Part shown: piece by piece, positions 44,079-53,137 of the stretch
Position numbering within the stretch: the stretch's first letter is position 1
How the letters are laid out: every line of letters begins with the position of its first letter
Assembly: GCA_040766885.1 (NCBI GenBank)
Contig: JAXGPP010000001.1
Location: 1-64,000, forward strand
DNA length: 64,000 bases
From: JAXGPP01 sp040766885
Lineage (GTDB): Bacteria > Planctomycetota > Planctomycetia > Pirellulales > Thermoguttaceae
Direction: 5' to 3'
The notes under the pieces: model-generated
What the model was told of the DNA's origin: nothing
The model's database searches: none
What the model saw: only the letters and a program-made list of their open reading frames with translations
Program-made: the position numbers and the translations under genes

Positions 44079-46250
44079 ATGATCGACATTGCTGAACACG
44101 AGCCAGCTCCCTGGGAGGATGGAGCCTCCGCGGTTGGTATGACGACGGCGACGACCACCTCGCCCGCCGACGAGTGGCCATCATGGATCCACCCGAACCA
44201 CCGCGCTGAGTTTGAGGCGAGCGGTCTAACGGCTGCGACCATTCGCGCGGCCGAGATTCGTTCCGAGCATGACCGCTCCATCCTGGCGGATTGGGTCGGT
44301 CGAAAGACCTGGCCGGCAAGCTACCGATCCGCGTGGGCTGTGCCGTATTTCGACGACACGGGCGCAGTCGCGTTTCGTCGGGTGAAACCCGACAACACGC
44401 CCAAGGGCCGCGACGGCAGGCCGCAAAAGTATCTCCATCCCCGCGGTGCGATCGTCCGCGCTTACATTCCGCCGACCCTCAATGGGGAACTGGCAGAGTG
44501 CCATAAGCCGCTACTCATTACCGAGGGCGAGAAGAAAGCGCTTTCCGCCGTCCAGCATGGTTTCTGCTGCATCGGATTGATGGGGGTCGCTTGCTGGTGC
44601 ATTCTCAAGACAACCGCATTACTGCCGCAGCTGGAGCGGCTGCCGGTTAAGACCCGGCGGGTGTTCATCGCGTTTGATTCCGATGCAGCGACCAATGACG
44701 GCATCGTTGCCGAAGAGCGCAAGCTGGCCGCGGCACTCAAGGCCCGCGGCGCGGTGGTTAAAGTGCTGCGGTTGCCGCCCGGGCCTGACGAGCAGAAAGT
44801 CGGGCTCGACGATTTCCTGGTTTGTCACGGCGCCGATGCGTTGTGGGAACTGATGGAAAAGGCGGAGGAACCGGAGGAACCGCGTGCTGAAGACCTGAAG
44901 TTGTCGGCCGGGGAAAGTATCCCAGAGTTCGAGGCCGAGCGGTATTTGAGCACACACCATCGCAACGGCCGAGCGTTGCTTGTCGTCTTCAACCGCGAAT
45001 TCTGGCGGTGGTCCCACGGCTGTTATCGCGTGGTCGACGATGGAGTGGTTCGCGCTGACGTGACGCGGTCTTTGAATCGAGCCTACTTCAAGGTCACGCA
45101 GAGCGCGGTAAATAACGTGATGGGGCAGTTACGGGCGCAGGCCACGCTGTTCGGTAGCATCGAGCCGCCCACCTGGCTGCCCGATAGCGAGCATCCCCAG
45201 TGGGATCCGCGAGAGTTACTCGTCACGCGGGACAAGATTATTCACCTGCCGACGCTCTGCTCCGGTGCGACTGATTACTCGATCGACGCCACTCCCGCGC
45301 TGTTCACCTCCAGCGCCCTGGAGTTCTCGTGGGTCGATGCCGACAAGTGCCCTCGGCCGGCGCGGTGGTTGCAGTTCCTCGAGGAATTGTGGGGCGGCGA
45401 CGCCGAGTCAATCGAGGCGCTGCAGATGTGGTTCGGCTACGTCCTGACCGCCGACACCAGCCTGCAAAAAATGCTGGGGCTCTTTGGGCCGAGGCGGAGC
45501 GGCAAGGGGACGATACTCCGCGTGCTACAGGCCCTCGTCGGGAAGGGCAACGTAGTCTCGCCTACGCTGTCCAGCCTGGCTCTCAATTTCGGGCTCTGGC
45601 CGCTCATTGGTAAGACGCTGGCAATCATCAGCGACGCGCGGCTTTCCGGCCGGGTCGACGCGGCGGTTGTGGTTGAGCGGATCCTCAGCATCACCGGCGA
45701 GGATACACAGACCATCGACAGGAAGAACCTCCCCCATGTCACCTGCCGGTTGCCGACGCGGTTCATGCTCGTGTCGAACGAACTGCCCCGGTTGACGGAC
45801 GCCAGCGGCGCGCTGCTGTCCCGCATGATCGTGCTGCGCCTGACCCGGAGTTGGTACGGCACAGAAGACATCCACCTGGAACAGAAGCTGGCGGCCGAGC
45901 TGCCGGGAATCCTGTGGTGGGCAATCGAGGGGTGGCAGTCTCTTCGGGCACGCGGCCGGCTACTCCAGCCGGCGTCCGCGGGGGAAATGCTTGAGGACTG
46001 GGAGGATTTAGCGAGTCCCGTGCAGGCGTTCGTCCGCGACCGGTGCGAACTGGGACCGGAGCGGCACGTTGGACGGCGGGAATTGTACGACGCATTTGTG
46101 GGCTGGTGCGAGGAGAACGGCCGAAAACACCCGCCCGACCAAGCAGGGTTCGGACGAGATTTGCATGCTGCGCTGCCTGGACTGCGCACCACGCAGAACC
46201 GACGAGAGGGGCGGCGGTATGTTGGCGTTGACCTACAACAAGAGGGGTGA
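44079..46250 (+). CDS. P4-type primase-helicase (DUF3854 plus D5-like helicase)
   Basis: 723 residues from ATG 44079, behind GGAGG. The N-terminal half has a TOPRIM-like DUF3854 domain: ITEGEKKALSAVQHG near residue 149, FIAFDSDAATND near 199 and VGLDDFLVCHG. The C-terminal half is a superfamily-3-type helicase: Walker A GPRRSGKGT near 470, then LSGRVDAAVVVERIL, the FMLVSNELPRL sensor segment, and a winged-helix tail after WWAIEGWQSL. Phage P4 alpha and plasmid proteins of this architecture start their own replication at iterons. This implies the element can replicate after excision (inference). Confidence 0.88.
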   Translation: MIDIAEHEPAPWEDGASAVGMTTATTTSPADEWPSWIHPNHRAEFEASGLTAATIRAAEIRSEHDRSILADWVGRKTWPASYRSAWAVPYFDDTGAVAFRRVKPDNTPKGRDGRPQKYLHPRGAIVRAYIPPTLNGELAECHKPLLITEGEKKALSAVQHGFCCIGLMGVACWCILKTTALLPQLERLPVKTRRVFIAFDSDAATNDGIVAEERKLAAALKARGAVVKVLRLPPGPDEQKVGLDDFLVCHGADALWELMEKAEEPEEPRAEDLKLSAGESIPEFEAERYLSTHHRNGRALLVVFNREFWRWSHGCYRVVDDGVVRADVTRSLNRAYFKVTQSAVNNVMGQLRAQATLFGSIEPPTWLPDSEHPQWDPRELLVTRDKIIHLPTLCSGATDYSIDATPALFTSSALEFSWVDADKCPRPARWLQFLEELWGGDAESIEALQMWFGYVLTADTSLQKMLGLFGPRRSGKGTILRVLQALVGKGNVVSPTLSSLALNFGLWPLIGKTLAIISDARLSGRVDAAVVVERILSITGEDTQTIDRKNLPHVTCRLPTRFMLVSNELPRLTDASGALLSRMIVLRLTRSWYGTEDIHLEQKLAAELPGILWWAIEGWQSLRARGRLLQPASAGEMLEDWEDLASPVQAFVRDRCELGPERHVGRRELYDAFVGWCEENGRKHPPDQAGFGRDLHAALPGLRTTQNRREGRRYVGVDLQQEG

Positions 46251-46260
46251 GAAGCGGTCG

Positions 46261-46388
46261 GCGCAACACGCGCAACATGTTGTTCATAATTGCAGGCTTA
46301 GCTGGGTTTTTTTGAATGAAAGAGAAAGAACACAAAGAAAAGCCAGTTGAAGGCGCAATAACGGCGCAACGTGTTGCGCCTGTTGCGC
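46261..46388. repeat. GCGCAAC iteron-like array, candidate replication origin
   Basis: Five exact GCGCAAC/GTTGCGC heptamers: 46261, 46270, 46364 (direct), 46373 and 46382 (inverted), with one variant GCGCAAT at 46353. Members in each cluster are spaced exactly 9 bases apart. It starts ten bases after the primase-helicase gene and runs into the next gene. Confidence 0.55.
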
Positions 46389-46714
46389 GGTTCCCGGCAT
46401 GGCTCAAACCAGTCTTACCGCAGTCGACAGCCGAGAAAACTTCCGAGTCACCACCTACCCCGCCCGCGGCGGCATCTGTGACCGTCGAGCCGCCCCTGAA
46501 GCCCGTCCCAGACGGCGACTGCATCCCGTGGGAGCAATGCCTCCCGACCGAGAACGTCACGCCTTGCCACAAGTGTGGATCGCTCCTGGCGTGGTGGACC
46601 TTCACAGGCCGGCAGAAGTGCATGAAGTGCGAGCCGGCGACCCGATCGCGTGAGCTAGCGGCAAGAGCCGATCGACTGCGACGACGTGCTGCGATGCGGA
46701 GGGCTGTACCATGA
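46316..46714 (+). CDS. Zinc-ribbon protein of unknown function
   Basis: 132 residues. The N-terminal 65 residues are Pro/Ala/Val-rich and probably disordered; then a zinc ribbon, CHKCGSLLAWWTFTGRQKC followed by MKC, and a basic helical tail (RSRELAARADRLRRRAAMRR). It could bind DNA or RNA. Its start lies inside the iteron-like array. Stop overlaps the next start (ATGA). Confidence 0.68.
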   Translation: MKEKEHKEKPVEGAITAQRVAPVARFPAWLKPVLPQSTAEKTSESPPTPPAAASVTVEPPLKPVPDGDCIPWEQCLPTENVTPCHKCGSLLAWWTFTGRQKCMKCEPATRSRELAARADRLRRRAAMRRAVP

Positions 46715-46953
46715 AAACCCGCCGCCCCCCGACCAGGCGCCGCAAGCGATCCTCGCCCCCGCCCCCTTGGGCGCTGCTTCCGAGCAATCGTGAGCTGCAC
46801 CACCTGGCCGCCGGCATCGAGACGGCGGCCGAGAACAAGCGTGAGAAGGCCCGCCAGCAGTGGCTGGCCGAGAATTTTCCCCGACTGATCCCGATCGGCG
46901 GGCGACTGGTGCCCACCGAGCCCCACCCCGATTGCCAGGAGACCAACCGATGA
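46711..46953 (+). CDS. Small basic hypothetical protein
   Basis: 80 residues with a very basic, Pro-rich start (MKTRRPPTRRRKRSS) and a helical middle (AAENKREKARQQWLAENF). No family recognised. Overlaps its neighbours by four bases on both sides, so it is part of a translationally coupled chain. Confidence 0.6.
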   Translation: MKTRRPPTRRRKRSSPPPPWALLPSNRELHHLAAGIETAAENKREKARQQWLAENFPRLIPIGGRLVPTEPHPDCQETNR

Positions 46954-47165
46954 GACCTGGATGCTTCACATTCTGCGGTAGCTGCGTCTACCTCGACCAG
47001 CCAATGCACCGCCAGGGCCATCCCAGCCCCTGCGGCCGGCAGTTCTGGGATGGTCCGCACCTCGTCAAGCCGGACGCTACCGCGGCTGGATGCGACGAGT
47101 TCCGGGAGCCGCTGGACGACCGCGACCTTGATCTTCTGGACATCTTCAATGGCGCCGAACCGTAA
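46950..47165 (+). CDS. Small cysteine-rich hypothetical protein
   Basis: 71 residues, MRPGCFTFCGSCVYLDQPMH, with four or five Cys and two His in the first 30 residues, suggesting metal binding (CFTFCGSC and a later HPSPCG). The C-terminal part is acidic (LDDRDLDLLDIFNG). Coupled to the previous gene by an ATGA overlap. No family recognised. Confidence 0.6.
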   Translation: MRPGCFTFCGSCVYLDQPMHRQGHPSPCGRQFWDGPHLVKPDATAAGCDEFREPLDDRDLDLLDIFNGAEP

Positions 47166-47245
47166 ACCGTTTAGATGGGCGAACAAATGGATTTTCCAGC
47201 CCCCGACCGGACGGAACGAATTCACCCACTGAGACGAGTTCTGCA

Positions 47246-49387
47246 ATGAGCGATTCCCTCAGCGATCTTCTCCAATCTGGCCGCGACATCACGGCCGCGG
47301 CGCTGCGACAGCCCACCACGCCCCGGGCCGGCTTGCAGCGATCGGCGTCGATGTATCGTGGCAAGCCCGCTACGGCGGCTCCCTTCTCTCCTGGCGAGTT
47401 CGGCGGCGTGTCGGGCGACCCGTACCAGTCGGTTCTCTCCAGCGTCTTCGCGGGCCAGGGCGTGCCCGCGACGGCGAGCGGGTCGCTCGTCGGCCGGTTC
47501 GTCGAGGAGCTTTTGAAGCGCGGCCACGGGCAGAGCGAGCAGGATGTGCTCCAGGCGATCGAGACCGTCAGCAAGATCGAGTCGTCGATTGGCGACCTCA
47601 ACGACCAGATAGCCGCGCTGACAGCGGCGCTCAACAAGGGTTTTCCGCTCCGCACCGAGGCGGATCCGCGTTCGGCCTGGTCGCGTTCGCAGTCGAGGAT
47701 TCCCAAGACATCCCCGATAAAGGCCCCAGCGGCCCCGTCTGCGAGCGCGCCGCCGATGCCGCCCCGAGAGCCGCCTCAGGTGGCAACAGGCGGCGACGAG
47801 CCAAGCGAGGGCCCTCAGCGTGGTTCCAAGCGGTTCGAGCATAGTTTGCTGGCCGCCGGTAAGGCGATGCTCGAAGCGGGCGAAGTCTCCGCGGACATCA
47901 TTGTCAGCAAGCTCAATGTCGGCGCGACCGAGGCGGCGAAGATCCTCAGTGAGCTTTCGCACAGAGAGGTGGTATCACCACCCGAGCGCGGCGAGCGTAA
48001 GCTACTGGTTCACAGTGCCAAGGAGCTGGCGGGCCGTCTGGGTGCTCGTGGAGCGATCCCCGGCGTCATTCAATCGGAGGAGACGGGCAACACGCGGCGG
48101 TTCACGCGGATGCTCCGCGGCGTTCAGGCCGATCAACCTGGCCCGATCAGCGGCATTCCCGAGACTCCGCGGCCACCGTCCCGCACACCGCCCACCGTCG
48201 AGCAGGCGACCGACGAGCCCGATCCTTCCGGCCTGGTCGAGCGGGCGCTGTCCTGCATCCCCCTCCTGGATCCGCGACGTCGGCATCGCCAGCGACGGCA
48301 GCGGCGACGACTGCCCCAGGTGCTGCGCGGCATCCCCGTCCGGCCCGAGGATCGCGGCGACGAGCAGCCCGTCGACGTGGAGGCACGCCCACCGCGGCGA
48401 CCGCCGACAGCGGCCGAGACGGCAGAGCGGCTCTACCAGGAGCGGCTCGAAGCCGAAATGAATCTCCGCACCCCGGTCAGCGAGCGGACGCAAGGCATGA
48501 GCCTCCGCGATCGCTTCCGCCGCCTGAAGCGTGCCGGCAACCTTCTGACGCGGTCCTACGTGTCTGATCGTCTCGGCATTGCCCGACCGAGCCGGCAGCT
48601 CGTCGTCGAGGAATCGGAGGCAGACGAGGAGGACCGACGGCAGGAGCGTCTACGCGAGCGCGGCGGCCGGTTCGGCGACAATCGCCTGGCGGCACGCTAC
48701 GCGGGGCGCATTGCCGGCAGTGGCCTGGCCCGTCTGGGGTCGATGTTGGCGAACGCACTGGGCGCCAAGGGTATCGGCCAGAAATTGGGCGGGGTGGCGT
48801 CGTCCCTCGATCCTGGCACGATGCGCCAGTTTGCCGCCGCACAGGCCGCGAAGGGCGTAGCGGGCGCGGCGACCGGGGCCCTGTTTCATCCGGCTGGTCA
48901 ATTGGCGCTGGCCGTGGCTTCGCTGCCGGCAACGATCTGGGGCGGTGTTCGAGCGGTCGAGGCGTTTTCGAGCGCGACCCTGGAGGCCAGCCGCGGCCTT
49001 GAGAAGTGGAGCGGCAGCATCGCCAAGTCGTTTGCGATGCTCCGCCGGCAAGACTTGGCGCTCGAGCAGAGCATGGCGCGCAACACCCAGGGGAGCACCG
49101 TCACCCTCGCCAAGAGCGTCGAGTCGCTCAAGACCGAGTTACAGCCCCTCAAGGAGGCGGCGCGAACCATCGTCAACCTGATGGCCACGGGCGCTGCCCG
49201 GGGCGTCGAAGCGGGCGTGGAGCTGGCCAAGCTCGATCCGAATTTGCGCAGCGTGCTGCAACTTCTCGGGTTGATCGAGCGCAAGCTCGACGAAAAGCAA
49301 AAAGACAAAGGCGCGCTGTTCTTCAATGAGGTCCGCGACCTGATGAATGGCGTCCCTCCCGCCCCGAAGAACCAGCGACCGGAGTAA
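47246..49387 (+). CDS. Large element protein with winged-helix-like middle and hydrophobic C-terminus
   Basis: 713 residues, not assigned to a family. An N-terminal 130 residues contain a helical pair (VEELLKRGHGQSEQDVLQAI). Around 200-250 a segment resembles the FtsK gamma winged helix (LEAGEVSADIIVSKLNVGAT, then EAAKILSELSHREVV). Then a very basic disordered region (RRRHRQRRQRRR). The last 230 residues are Ala/Gly-rich with a hydrophobic stretch (QLALAVASLPATIWGGV) and long helices, which recalls tail tape-measure or membrane-active virion proteins. Directly upstream of the 604-residue gene (six bases apart). A structural or DNA-packaging role is possible but unproven. Confidence 0.6.
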   Translation: MSDSLSDLLQSGRDITAAALRQPTTPRAGLQRSASMYRGKPATAAPFSPGEFGGVSGDPYQSVLSSVFAGQGVPATASGSLVGRFVEELLKRGHGQSEQDVLQAIETVSKIESSIGDLNDQIAALTAALNKGFPLRTEADPRSAWSRSQSRIPKTSPIKAPAAPSASAPPMPPREPPQVATGGDEPSEGPQRGSKRFEHSLLAAGKAMLEAGEVSADIIVSKLNVGATEAAKILSELSHREVVSPPERGERKLLVHSAKELAGRLGARGAIPGVIQSEETGNTRRFTRMLRGVQADQPGPISGIPETPRPPSRTPPTVEQATDEPDPSGLVERALSCIPLLDPRRRHRQRRQRRRLPQVLRGIPVRPEDRGDEQPVDVEARPPRRPPTAAETAERLYQERLEAEMNLRTPVSERTQGMSLRDRFRRLKRAGNLLTRSYVSDRLGIARPSRQLVVEESEADEEDRRQERLRERGGRFGDNRLAARYAGRIAGSGLARLGSMLANALGAKGIGQKLGGVASSLDPGTMRQFAAAQAAKGVAGAATGALFHPAGQLALAVASLPATIWGGVRAVEAFSSATLEASRGLEKWSGSIAKSFAMLRRQDLALEQSMARNTQGSTVTLAKSVESLKTELQPLKEAARTIVNLMATGAARGVEAGVELAKLDPNLRSVLQLLGLIERKLDEKQKDKGALFFNEVRDLMNGVPPAPKNQRPE

Positions 49388-49393
49388 TCACTT

Positions 49394-51208
49394 ATGGCCA
49401 CCCACGTTCGATACGGCGACATCCTCATTGCCAATGCGCAGACGCGCGGCTGGTCGCAGTCCATTCAACGCGATCCCAGCGGGACGGACGCCGTGTTCCA
49501 CCGCCACACCATCGAGGTCGAGGGCCTGGTGCATGCCCAGCCCGGCGGCTACCCGGCCGAGTCGCGGGCCTTCATCACCGGCCCCAGTGCGAGCGCCCAG
49601 ACGTTCGGCAGTGTGCTTGATGAGGTGCGCCGCAAGCTACTCGTCGACCGCCTGCCGCTGGTGATTGAGATGGGCGGCACCACCGTGTTTGCCGTGGTCC
49701 CGTCGGCCGGCAACGAGGCAGTGGAGTACCGCGACGTCGACAACGGCCCCAAGCCTAAGAGCGTCGATGTCGTCCATGTCACGAGCGCGGCCAATCCAAT
49801 CCTTCGGGTCCGATGGACGGTCGAGGTGTGCGTCGTCAACTGCCCGAGTGGCAGCGTCGAGGGTGCGCCGCCGCCGGCGAAGGTGTCGCCCGTGCTCTCC
49901 AATCGCTGGCGAGTGTCCGAGGAGCTTGACAGGGACTTCTACACCACCCGGACCATCAGCGGGAAATTGCGGCTCTCCCAGGCGATCGCGGAAATGCCGA
50001 TCAAGGACGACTTCCGCGGCCTGGTCATTCCCGGGCTCGAGGATGGCTTCAGGCGTGAGGCCATCGAGTTTACAGTCACCGAGAATGGCCTTGAGGCCGA
50101 CTATCGCGTCACGGACAAGCAGGTGTACTCCGCCGCGCCGTGGCCGGCCACAAGCTGGAGCGGCCAGCACAGCGAGACGGCGACCGATCATGGCACGAAT
50201 TTGATTTCCGATTTCACGATCCGCCTGGACGCGCCGCCCGACGCCGATCGCGTGGCGCTGATTCGTCGAGCCTTGCAGTGCGCCGAGGCGCGGGTGAAGT
50301 TCCTGGCGAGGTCTTCCGACAAGGATTTGCTCGTCGAGTCGTTTCGCATCACCGAGTTGATCGAGAGCAACAGCGTCGAGGTGGCCGTGAGGGTCCGCCA
50401 GACGCAAGCCGGGGGCGAATATTTCGCCAATCTTCGCTCCGACACTCTTGGCCAGCCGATCGACCTGCCCCAGCTATCCGGCGAGCCCGCGCCTTACGAC
50501 CCGCGCCAGAGCGCGGTTCCGGCGATCTATGGATATGTTCCGCATGAGGGCGAGCGACGGCCGACGGTGTTGATGCTTCTTCACTGCTATCTTCAGTGGC
50601 CCTGCAAGAACCGCCACGGCATCGGTGAATTGCCTCTCGGCTCTGAGAACGAGCCCTACGGCGAGTCGGCGCGGCTGACGCCTTCGATCCGCGAACACGC
50701 CAGCACAGAGACGTTGACGCCGACGCAACAGAACGACATTTCCGACCTGGCCCAAGCGACGGTCTATACCTTTTGCCGGATGGAGAATCTTTACCGGGTC
50801 AAGCAGATGCGGCTTGGCCTGCCGATCGCCGACAAGCCGAAGACCGACGCCAGCGCGATTCATGCGTCAACCGTGTTCGTCGCCCTTGCCCCGCCCCAGG
50901 CGTGGCGAACGATCCGGTTCGATGCCGAGGCCGTGGGCGATTGGCCGCACATTCCGAAGCCCGTCGAGGAGTACGAGGACAGCCTTCTCACCGGCCACCT
51001 GTTGGCCGCGGAGGTTTGCCCGTTCCCGCCCCCGACATCGGCCGACCGGCGGAAGGCGATTTTTCGCGTCCGTGGCACGTACAAATACCAGCTCGACCGA
51101 GCGCCGACCGACGACGAAAAGCTGCTTGTGGGAACCCTACCCACGGTCAAATACGACGCGGTTCGGTTCGATCCACAGGTAGCGTATGATCCCAACGTAG
51201 GGCCGTGA
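49394..51208 (+). CDS. Large element protein of unknown function, beta-rich
   Basis: 604 residues with a strongly alternating, beta-rich sequence and no signal peptide or membrane helix. Starts MATHVRYGDILIANAQTRGW. Not recognised. The gene follows a tape-measure-like protein, and phage tail or baseplate proteins often lie in that position, but no motif proves it. A two-part organisation is suggested by a first beta domain to about residue 170 (TVEVCVVNCPSG), a second from about LSNRWRVSEELDRDFYTT, and a distinct C-terminal third after about residue 370. Confidence 0.6.
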   Translation: MATHVRYGDILIANAQTRGWSQSIQRDPSGTDAVFHRHTIEVEGLVHAQPGGYPAESRAFITGPSASAQTFGSVLDEVRRKLLVDRLPLVIEMGGTTVFAVVPSAGNEAVEYRDVDNGPKPKSVDVVHVTSAANPILRVRWTVEVCVVNCPSGSVEGAPPPAKVSPVLSNRWRVSEELDRDFYTTRTISGKLRLSQAIAEMPIKDDFRGLVIPGLEDGFRREAIEFTVTENGLEADYRVTDKQVYSAAPWPATSWSGQHSETATDHGTNLISDFTIRLDAPPDADRVALIRRALQCAEARVKFLARSSDKDLLVESFRITELIESNSVEVAVRVRQTQAGGEYFANLRSDTLGQPIDLPQLSGEPAPYDPRQSAVPAIYGYVPHEGERRPTVLMLLHCYLQWPCKNRHGIGELPLGSENEPYGESARLTPSIREHASTETLTPTQQNDISDLAQATVYTFCRMENLYRVKQMRLGLPIADKPKTDASAIHASTVFVALAPPQAWRTIRFDAEAVGDWPHIPKPVEEYEDSLLTGHLLAAEVCPFPPPTSADRRKAIFRVRGTYKYQLDRAPTDDEKLLVGTLPTVKYDAVRFDPQVAYDPNVGP

Positions 51209-51235
51209 TTTCCGGGAGAAGTGAGGCAGGACAGC

Positions 51236-51640
51236 ATGAGCGCAGATGCCAACCGCAAGAGACACGACGGGTCAGGGCGATTCCTTCCCGGCTGCCCGCC
51301 CGGTCCCGGCCGGCCCAAACGGGCGACCGAAGAGGCGTATATCCGCGCGTTAACCGAGGTAATCAACGAGGATGTATTTCGTTCGATGCTCCGCCGGCTG
51401 GTCGGCAAAGCGCTCAAAGGCGAGCTGGCGGCAATCAAGTTGGTGTTGCGATACACCCTGCCGCGCATGCTGCATGTCGAGCTGCTCGACGAGGGCTTGC
51501 GCGTGGCCGGCAGCGATTCCGAGAACGCGGAGAACCTATACCGGCGGCTGGTCGATCGCGTCAACGAGGAGCGCCAGCGCATGACCGCGGCCGGGTTTGT
51601 GTTCAACGCGGCCACCGGCCAGTGGCAGCTCCCCGATTAA
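51236..51640 (+). CDS. DUF5681-like protein
   Basis: 134 residues from ATG 51236, 11 bases after GAGG. The opening GRFLPGCPPGPGRPKRATEE is the F-x-G-x-x-P-G-R-P pattern of DUF5681, which in phages and prophages usually sits next to the terminase. The rest is helical (FRSMLRRLVGKALKGELAAI). No terminase is found beside it here. Could be a small DNA-binding or packaging-related protein. Confidence 0.65.
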   Translation: MSADANRKRHDGSGRFLPGCPPGPGRPKRATEEAYIRALTEVINEDVFRSMLRRLVGKALKGELAAIKLVLRYTLPRMLHVELLDEGLRVAGSDSENAENLYRRLVDRVNEERQRMTAAGFVFNAATGQWQLPD

Positions 51641-51680
51641 CCCCGAGTTTCCCACCCACCTTCCAGATAGGAGTCTTCGC

Positions 51681-52241
51681 ATGGAAACGATCCGATCCCT
51701 AACCGCCGACGTGGCCACCTTGCTCCAGCAAGCCGCCGAGAAATGGCAGTCTGCCCCGGGCAACGCGGTTGCGGCCCGCCAGCTTGACGGCCTGATTGTG
51801 CAGTTCCTGCGCGTGTGCTGCGATGAGCGCCACGATTGGAGCCAGCCGCACACGCGGCAGTTCCAGGAGCGGTTGCATCGCGTTTGCTTGCGCGTCGTCA
51901 CCGAGGGCCTGCATTCGTCGCTTGTCATCGAGCTGCGGAGCTACGTGCCCGGCCTCGCCGAAGAGGCGGCTTGCCTCTGGGAGGACGCCCCGGCCCGGCC
52001 CGCCGAACCGCCGGTATTTCTGGAGTCGGTCGAGGAGTTGCAGCGCCAGGGCGTTTCCGTCCGCCAGATTTGCCGCATGTACGGCGAGCCAAATCTGTCA
52101 CTGCCCGACGCGATGGCCTACCTCGCCGATCTGAAGTCGGGCAAAGTCCAGCCCCCGCCGCGGCGAGTCAAAGAGCGCAACACAGGCGCGGCGCTGCACC
52201 CGGGCCTGATTCATTTCTGCGGCAGCATCCTTCCGGCCTGA
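51681..52241 (+). CDS. Hypothetical element protein
   Basis: 186 residues from ATG 51681, behind AGGAG. Mostly helical (METIRSLTADVATLLQQAAE, DERHDWSQPHTRQFQERLHR). A short helix-turn-helix-like stretch near residues 120-150 (ELQRQGVSVRQICRMYGEPN) could read DNA. No family recognised. Between DUF5681-like and 52252 genes, same direction, gaps under 45 bases. Confidence 0.6.
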   Translation: METIRSLTADVATLLQQAAEKWQSAPGNAVAARQLDGLIVQFLRVCCDERHDWSQPHTRQFQERLHRVCLRVVTEGLHSSLVIELRSYVPGLAEEAACLWEDAPARPAEPPVFLESVEELQRQGVSVRQICRMYGEPNLSLPDAMAYLADLKSGKVQPPPRRVKERNTGAALHPGLIHFCGSILPA

Positions 52242-52251
52242 AAGGTTCGCA

Positions 52252-53004
52252 ATGAAGATCAAGCACCAGCTCGTCGGCGGCCGTCGCGTGCTCCACATCG
52301 AGGAGCCCGAGCCGTGGCAGTTTATCGAGAAGTACACCGTGATCCCCGACAGCGGCACGGTGACCGGCGACCGCCCCCAAGGCCTTGGCCGCCTGAGCGA
52401 CGACGACCTGGCCGTGTTGCTCGACGCGCTCCAGCAACTGGATTGGGTTGTCTGGCTCAAGAGCTACATCGCCGCCCAGCGCGGCAACGGGGCGAGCGTT
52501 CCGCCCGCCGATGCGATTACCCCAGCGACACCGCCGGTTCCCGTTCCTTCCCCTTCTCGAAAGGCCCCTGCAATGACGACCAAGACCGCCCCCGAGCAAG
52601 TTGACGCGAAGACCCTCCAGTACGCGCGGGCTTACCGCGAAAAGCTGGAGCGCTATGCCAAGAAGCGCATGCAAGAGCGATCCGCCGGCACCTGGATGCA
52701 TGACGACAATCCCGACGCGACCCGCCGCAACGCGATCCAGATTCGCGCCGACGGCGATAAGCTCGTCGTCGAGGCGATCGAGGCCGAAGACGCGACCCGC
52801 GACGCGCGGCACGCGCTGAGCAAGAAAGCGCTCCAGCGGGCCCTGCGCATGGGCATCAGCTACGAAAACGCGCTGGCCGACATTACCGGAGAAGACATCA
52901 AGTCCCGCCCGATGATCGGCTCGACGGCCGGGCTCGATCCCTGGTCGCCCGCCGCGCCGAAAACGGAGATCCCCCGCGGGACCGTCGGCGGACTCTACGG
53001 GTAA
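52252..53004 (+). CDS. Hypothetical element protein
   Basis: 250 residues. An N-terminal domain of about 85 residues (MKIKHQLVGGRRVLHIEEPE, LSDDDLAVLLDALQQLDWVV) is joined by a Pro/Ala linker to a charged C-terminal part (AYREKLERYAKKRMQERSAG). No family recognised. Starts ten bases after the previous stop. Confidence 0.6.
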   Translation: MKIKHQLVGGRRVLHIEEPEPWQFIEKYTVIPDSGTVTGDRPQGLGRLSDDDLAVLLDALQQLDWVVWLKSYIAAQRGNGASVPPADAITPATPPVPVPSPSRKAPAMTTKTAPEQVDAKTLQYARAYREKLERYAKKRMQERSAGTWMHDDNPDATRRNAIQIRADGDKLVVEAIEAEDATRDARHALSKKALQRALRMGISYENALADITGEDIKSRPMIGSTAGLDPWSPAAPKTEIPRGTVGGLYG

Positions 53005-53137
53005 TCGTTGGTTGGTGGTGTCGGACGCACCCGGTAATCGGGGCCGGGTGCGTTTCGGGTGCAGGGCCGGGGCGTGCGTGCGGAGTGGACGCCGCGCGTC
53101 CCCCGGCCCTGCCGGGTTTCTTCGAGGAGTGCTTGCC

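Noticed and set aside
47222..47962. 246-codon minus-strand frame
   Set aside because: Antisense to the 713-residue element gene, which is in line with its co-directional neighbours and has a ribosome site.
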